NCBI GenBank assembly: GCA_010021705.1
Contig: RGMU01000054.1
Location: forward strand, 1 to 8,820
Direction of reading: 5' to 3'
DNA length: 8,820 nucleotides
From: Chitinophagia bacterium
Lineage (GTDB): Bacteria > Bacteroidota > Bacteroidia > Chitinophagales > Chitinophagaceae
A program made the translations under genes and the position numbers. The notes beneath the pieces were generated by a model. It worked only from the letters and a program-made list of their open reading frames with translations, was not told where the DNA came from and did not search any database. The first letter of the stretch is position 1. Every line of letters starts with the position of its first letter. This document shows, piece by piece, positions 7,457 to 8,820 of this stretch.

Positions 7457-8149
7457 TTGGATAAAATTAACAAAATTAATAACCGGGATTGGACAGAAAC
7501 CCGCGCCCACAGCAGTTGGCAAATATTTAAGATAATGGCAGAGTTTGTGCAGGGGTTTGAAACCTTAGCCAAAGTAGGTCCTTGCATTACCATTTTTGGT
7601 TCAGCACGTACCAAGCCGGATAATCCCTATTATTTATTGGCAGAAGCCATAGCCAAAAACCTTGCAGAAGCAGGTTTTGGCATTATCTCCGGCGGAGGTC
7701 CGGGCATAATGGAAGCAGCCAACAAAGGCGCAGCAGCCGTCAACGGTAGAAGCGTAGGGTTAAATATAGAATTACCCTTTGAACAACAAGCCAACCCTTA
7801 TATAGACAACAGCCACAATCTATTTTTTGACTACTTTTTTGTGCGCAAGGTAATGTTCACCAAATATAGTCAGGGCTTCATTATGATGCCCGGGGGGTGG
7901 GGTACTATGGACGAATTTTTTGAGGTTGCCACACTCATTCAAACCCGTAAATTTACACAAACGCCCATGATATGCGTAGGAAAAGCCTACTGGAGCGGGC
8001 TATTTGACTGGATGCGCAATACCATGCAAGCACAAGGCAACATTAGCCCCGGAGACTTAGAGTTAATACAACTGTTTGACACTGCCGAAGAAGCAAGCGG
8101 ATACATTATTAACTACTACAGCACCCACCGTTTACAGCCAAATTTTTAG
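7457..8149 (+). CDS. LOG-family protein (TIGR00730-type Rossmann fold, 230 aa)
   Basis: Member of the LOG ('lonely guy') family. Characterised members are cytoplasmic phosphoribohydrolases that split nucleoside 5'-monophosphates, including cytokinin ribotides, into base and ribose 5-phosphate. GSARTKP at 48-54 follows the first Rossmann strand, GGGPGIMEAANKGA is at 79-92, and the signature PGGWGTMDEFFE is at 145-156, where most relatives have Phe in place of Trp148. Length is usual for the Bacteroidota branch. The start is a TTG: the next in-frame ATG is at 7535 and would remove 26 residues (including DWTETRAHSSW at 11-21) that resemble the N-terminus I know from related Bacteroidota proteins. 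An in-frame stop at 7448 rules out a start further up. It is convergent with the efflux gene. The substrate in this organism is unknown, and older 'lysine decarboxylase' labels for the family are wrong. Confidence 0.92.
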   Translation: MDKINKINNRDWTETRAHSSWQIFKIMAEFVQGFETLAKVGPCITIFGSARTKPDNPYYLLAEAIAKNLAEAGFGIISGGGPGIMEAANKGAAAVNGRSVGLNIELPFEQQANPYIDNSHNLFFDYFFVRKVMFTKYSQGFIMMPGGWGTMDEFFEVATLIQTRKFTQTPMICVGKAYWSGLFDWMRNTMQAQGNISPGDLELIQLFDTAEEASGYIINYYSTHRLQPNF

Positions 8150-8155
8150 TCAAAA

Positions 8156-8195
8156 ATGTGGAGCTACCTCAAATCGCATTAAGGTAGCCCCACAT
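8156..8195 (-). terminator. Inverted repeat between convergent genes, likely terminator
   Basis: ATGTGG-A-GCTACCT pairs with AGGTAGC-C-CCACAT around a 12-base loop: 13 pairs broken by one A/C mismatch. Read on the minus strand the stem is followed at once by TTTTTG, so it should end the efflux gene transcript, whose stop is 15 bases upstream. On the plus strand no T-run follows, so any action on the LOG transcript would be weaker. Confidence 0.75.
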
Positions 8196-8209
8196 CACGT
8201 GTTTACCTT

Positions 8210-8584
8210 CTAATTCCAGCCGCCGCCAAGTGCCTGATAAATGTTTACGGTGGCACTCATCTGTTGCTTCTTAATTTCAATCAAATCAAACCTTGCATCT
8301 AAAGCATCGCGCTGGGTTAATAGCACCTCCATATAGTCTGCCCGTGCCGACTTAAAGAGGTCTCCGGATATAGCAATAGACGAAGTTAGAGCCTGCACCT
8401 GCTTGTCTTTTAGGTCATAGCTAAGCTCCAAATTGGTAATTTTGGCTAATTGGTTAGCTACCTCCAAATAGGCATTTAGCAAAGTGCGTTCATAATTATA
8501 CACAGCCTGCGTTTGCTTGGCATTGGCACTAAGATAATTAGCCTTTAGCCCATTTCTATTCACCACCAATCCCGCCATTTCACC
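8210..8584 (-). CDS. C-terminal fragment of a TolC/NodT-family efflux outer-membrane protein (about 124 codons)
   Basis: End of an outer-membrane channel that pairs with an RND pump and a periplasmic adaptor to export drugs or metals (OprM/CusC/NodT type). The family-like part begins at GEMAGLVVNRN, continues through NAYLEVANQLAKI and the helical repeat with SARADYMEVLLTQRDALDA, and ends YQALGGGWN, the usual end of this group. A full protein is about 450-480 residues, so roughly three quarters is missing. The reading frame stays open upstream to about 8785, but the residues there are Arg-rich or otherwise unlike the family, so I end the gene near 8584. Pump and adaptor genes would be expected upstream, beyond the join. 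The coordinate of the break is approximate to within about ten codons. Confidence 0.85.
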   Translation of the reverse strand, partial: GEMAGLVVNRNGLKANYLSANAKQTQAVYNYERTLLNAYLEVANQLAKITNLELSYDLKDKQVQALTSSIAISGDLFKSARADYMEVLLTQRDALDARFDLIEIKKQQMSATVNIYQALGGGWN

Positions 8585-8684
8585 CGTTTCGGAATGCCTT
8601 CCAGGAGCAACCACGCCCAATTCATCGAATTGTGAAAGCAGATGATTGCTTGCAAACAAGAATAGCAAGACCAGTCGCATGGGT
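8585..8684. other. Unassigned stretch between the efflux fragment and the chemotaxis-protein frame
   Basis: No frame on either strand gives a protein I recognise. The efflux frame runs through it without family resemblance, and a plus-strand frame is open through it but is mostly antisense to the fragments on both sides. It may be the remains of a third sequence or a badly joined read end. Confidence 0.4.
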
Positions 8685-8819
8685 TCACTTAAACTTACGG
8701 CGAGACTTGAGCGTCTTCGGACCTGACTGGATGGCTTCAATCTTGAGGCTGATGTCCTCCGCCGCCTCAGTTGTGGCCTTGGCAAGTTCTTTCACCTCGT
8801 TGGCAACCACCGCAAATCC
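8685..8819 (-). CDS. Fragment of a methyl-accepting chemotaxis protein signalling domain
   Basis: Reading minus from 8819, the frame begins GFAVVANEVKELAK and continues with TEAAEDISLKIEAIQ. This is the conserved hairpin tip of the MCP cytoplasmic domain, which contacts CheA and CheW. Family resemblance stops after about 31 residues, near 8727; the frame then reads GPKTLKSRRKFK and stops at 8685-8687. A true MCP would continue for well over a hundred residues. The last 120 bases are about 56% GC by my count, against about 44% for 120 bases inside the efflux gene. The fragment is therefore cut at both sides and probably comes from another genome or a distant locus. The longer Arg-rich frame starting at 8785 on the same strand is a shadow of it. 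Confidence 0.8.
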   Translation of the reverse strand, partial: GFAVVANEVKELAKATTEAAEDISLKIEAIQSGPKTLKSRRKFK

Positions 8820-8820
8820 T

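Noticed and set aside
8585..8785. Arg-rich N-terminus on the efflux protein, starting at 8785
   Set aside because: The frame overlaps the clear MCP coding frame out of phase; the Arg-rich composition is a shadow of GC-rich coding DNA.
1..8820. Search for CRISPR arrays, tRNA or rRNA genes, insertion sequences, riboswitches and phage-defence genes
   Set aside because: No regularly spaced repeats, cloverleaf-like segments, transposase motifs or defence-type domains were seen. The PIF1-like helicase alone, with no partner, is not evidence of a defence system.

Overview
The window looks like the chromosome of a member of the Bacteroidota, probably from a draft or metagenomic assembly. The evidence is a secreted protein with a type IX secretion (T9SS) C-terminal sorting domain, TAnnTTTG promoter boxes in front of all five genes or operons whose 5' ends can be seen, no clear Shine-Dalgarno sites, a Bacteroidota-style PIF1-like helicase and a CusC/NodT-type efflux outer-membrane protein. 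Most of the window is moderately AT-rich. I see no RNA gene, insertion sequence or CRISPR array.

Layout: (1) 30-1892, minus: PIF1-like DNA helicase. (2) 2090-3322, plus: secreted six-bladed kelch protein with a T9SS sorting domain, followed by a strong intrinsic terminator at 3356-3385. (3) 3408-4331, minus: family 2 glycosyltransferase. (4) 4458-5339 and 5376-7403, plus: a divergent pair in likely operon, consisting of a WbbL-like family 2 glycosyltransferase and a large multi-span membrane protein with TPR repeats. The membrane protein carries the motif series of the animal TMTC O-mannosyltransferases (GT-C fold). (5) 7457-8149, plus: LOG-family nucleotide-processing enzyme with its own promoter and probably a TTG start. 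(6) 8210-8584, minus: C-terminal end of an efflux outer-membrane protein, convergent with the LOG gene across a 14-pair inverted repeat. (7) 8585-8820: sequence that does not belong to that gene, ending in a piece of a methyl-accepting chemotaxis protein at about 56% GC, against about 44% GC in the neighbouring efflux gene.

The two family 2 glycosyltransferases and the TMTC-like protein form a small glycan cluster. It may make or transfer a surface glycan, possibly onto secreted proteins, but no acceptor or lipid-carrier gene is visible. The helicase and LOG genes look like housekeeping neighbours.

The points most worth a second look are the bacterial TMTC-like protein, the abrupt join near 8584 (probably an assembly chimera), and the promoter-to-start spacing. 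That spacing falls into two classes, one of which implies nearly leaderless mRNAs.
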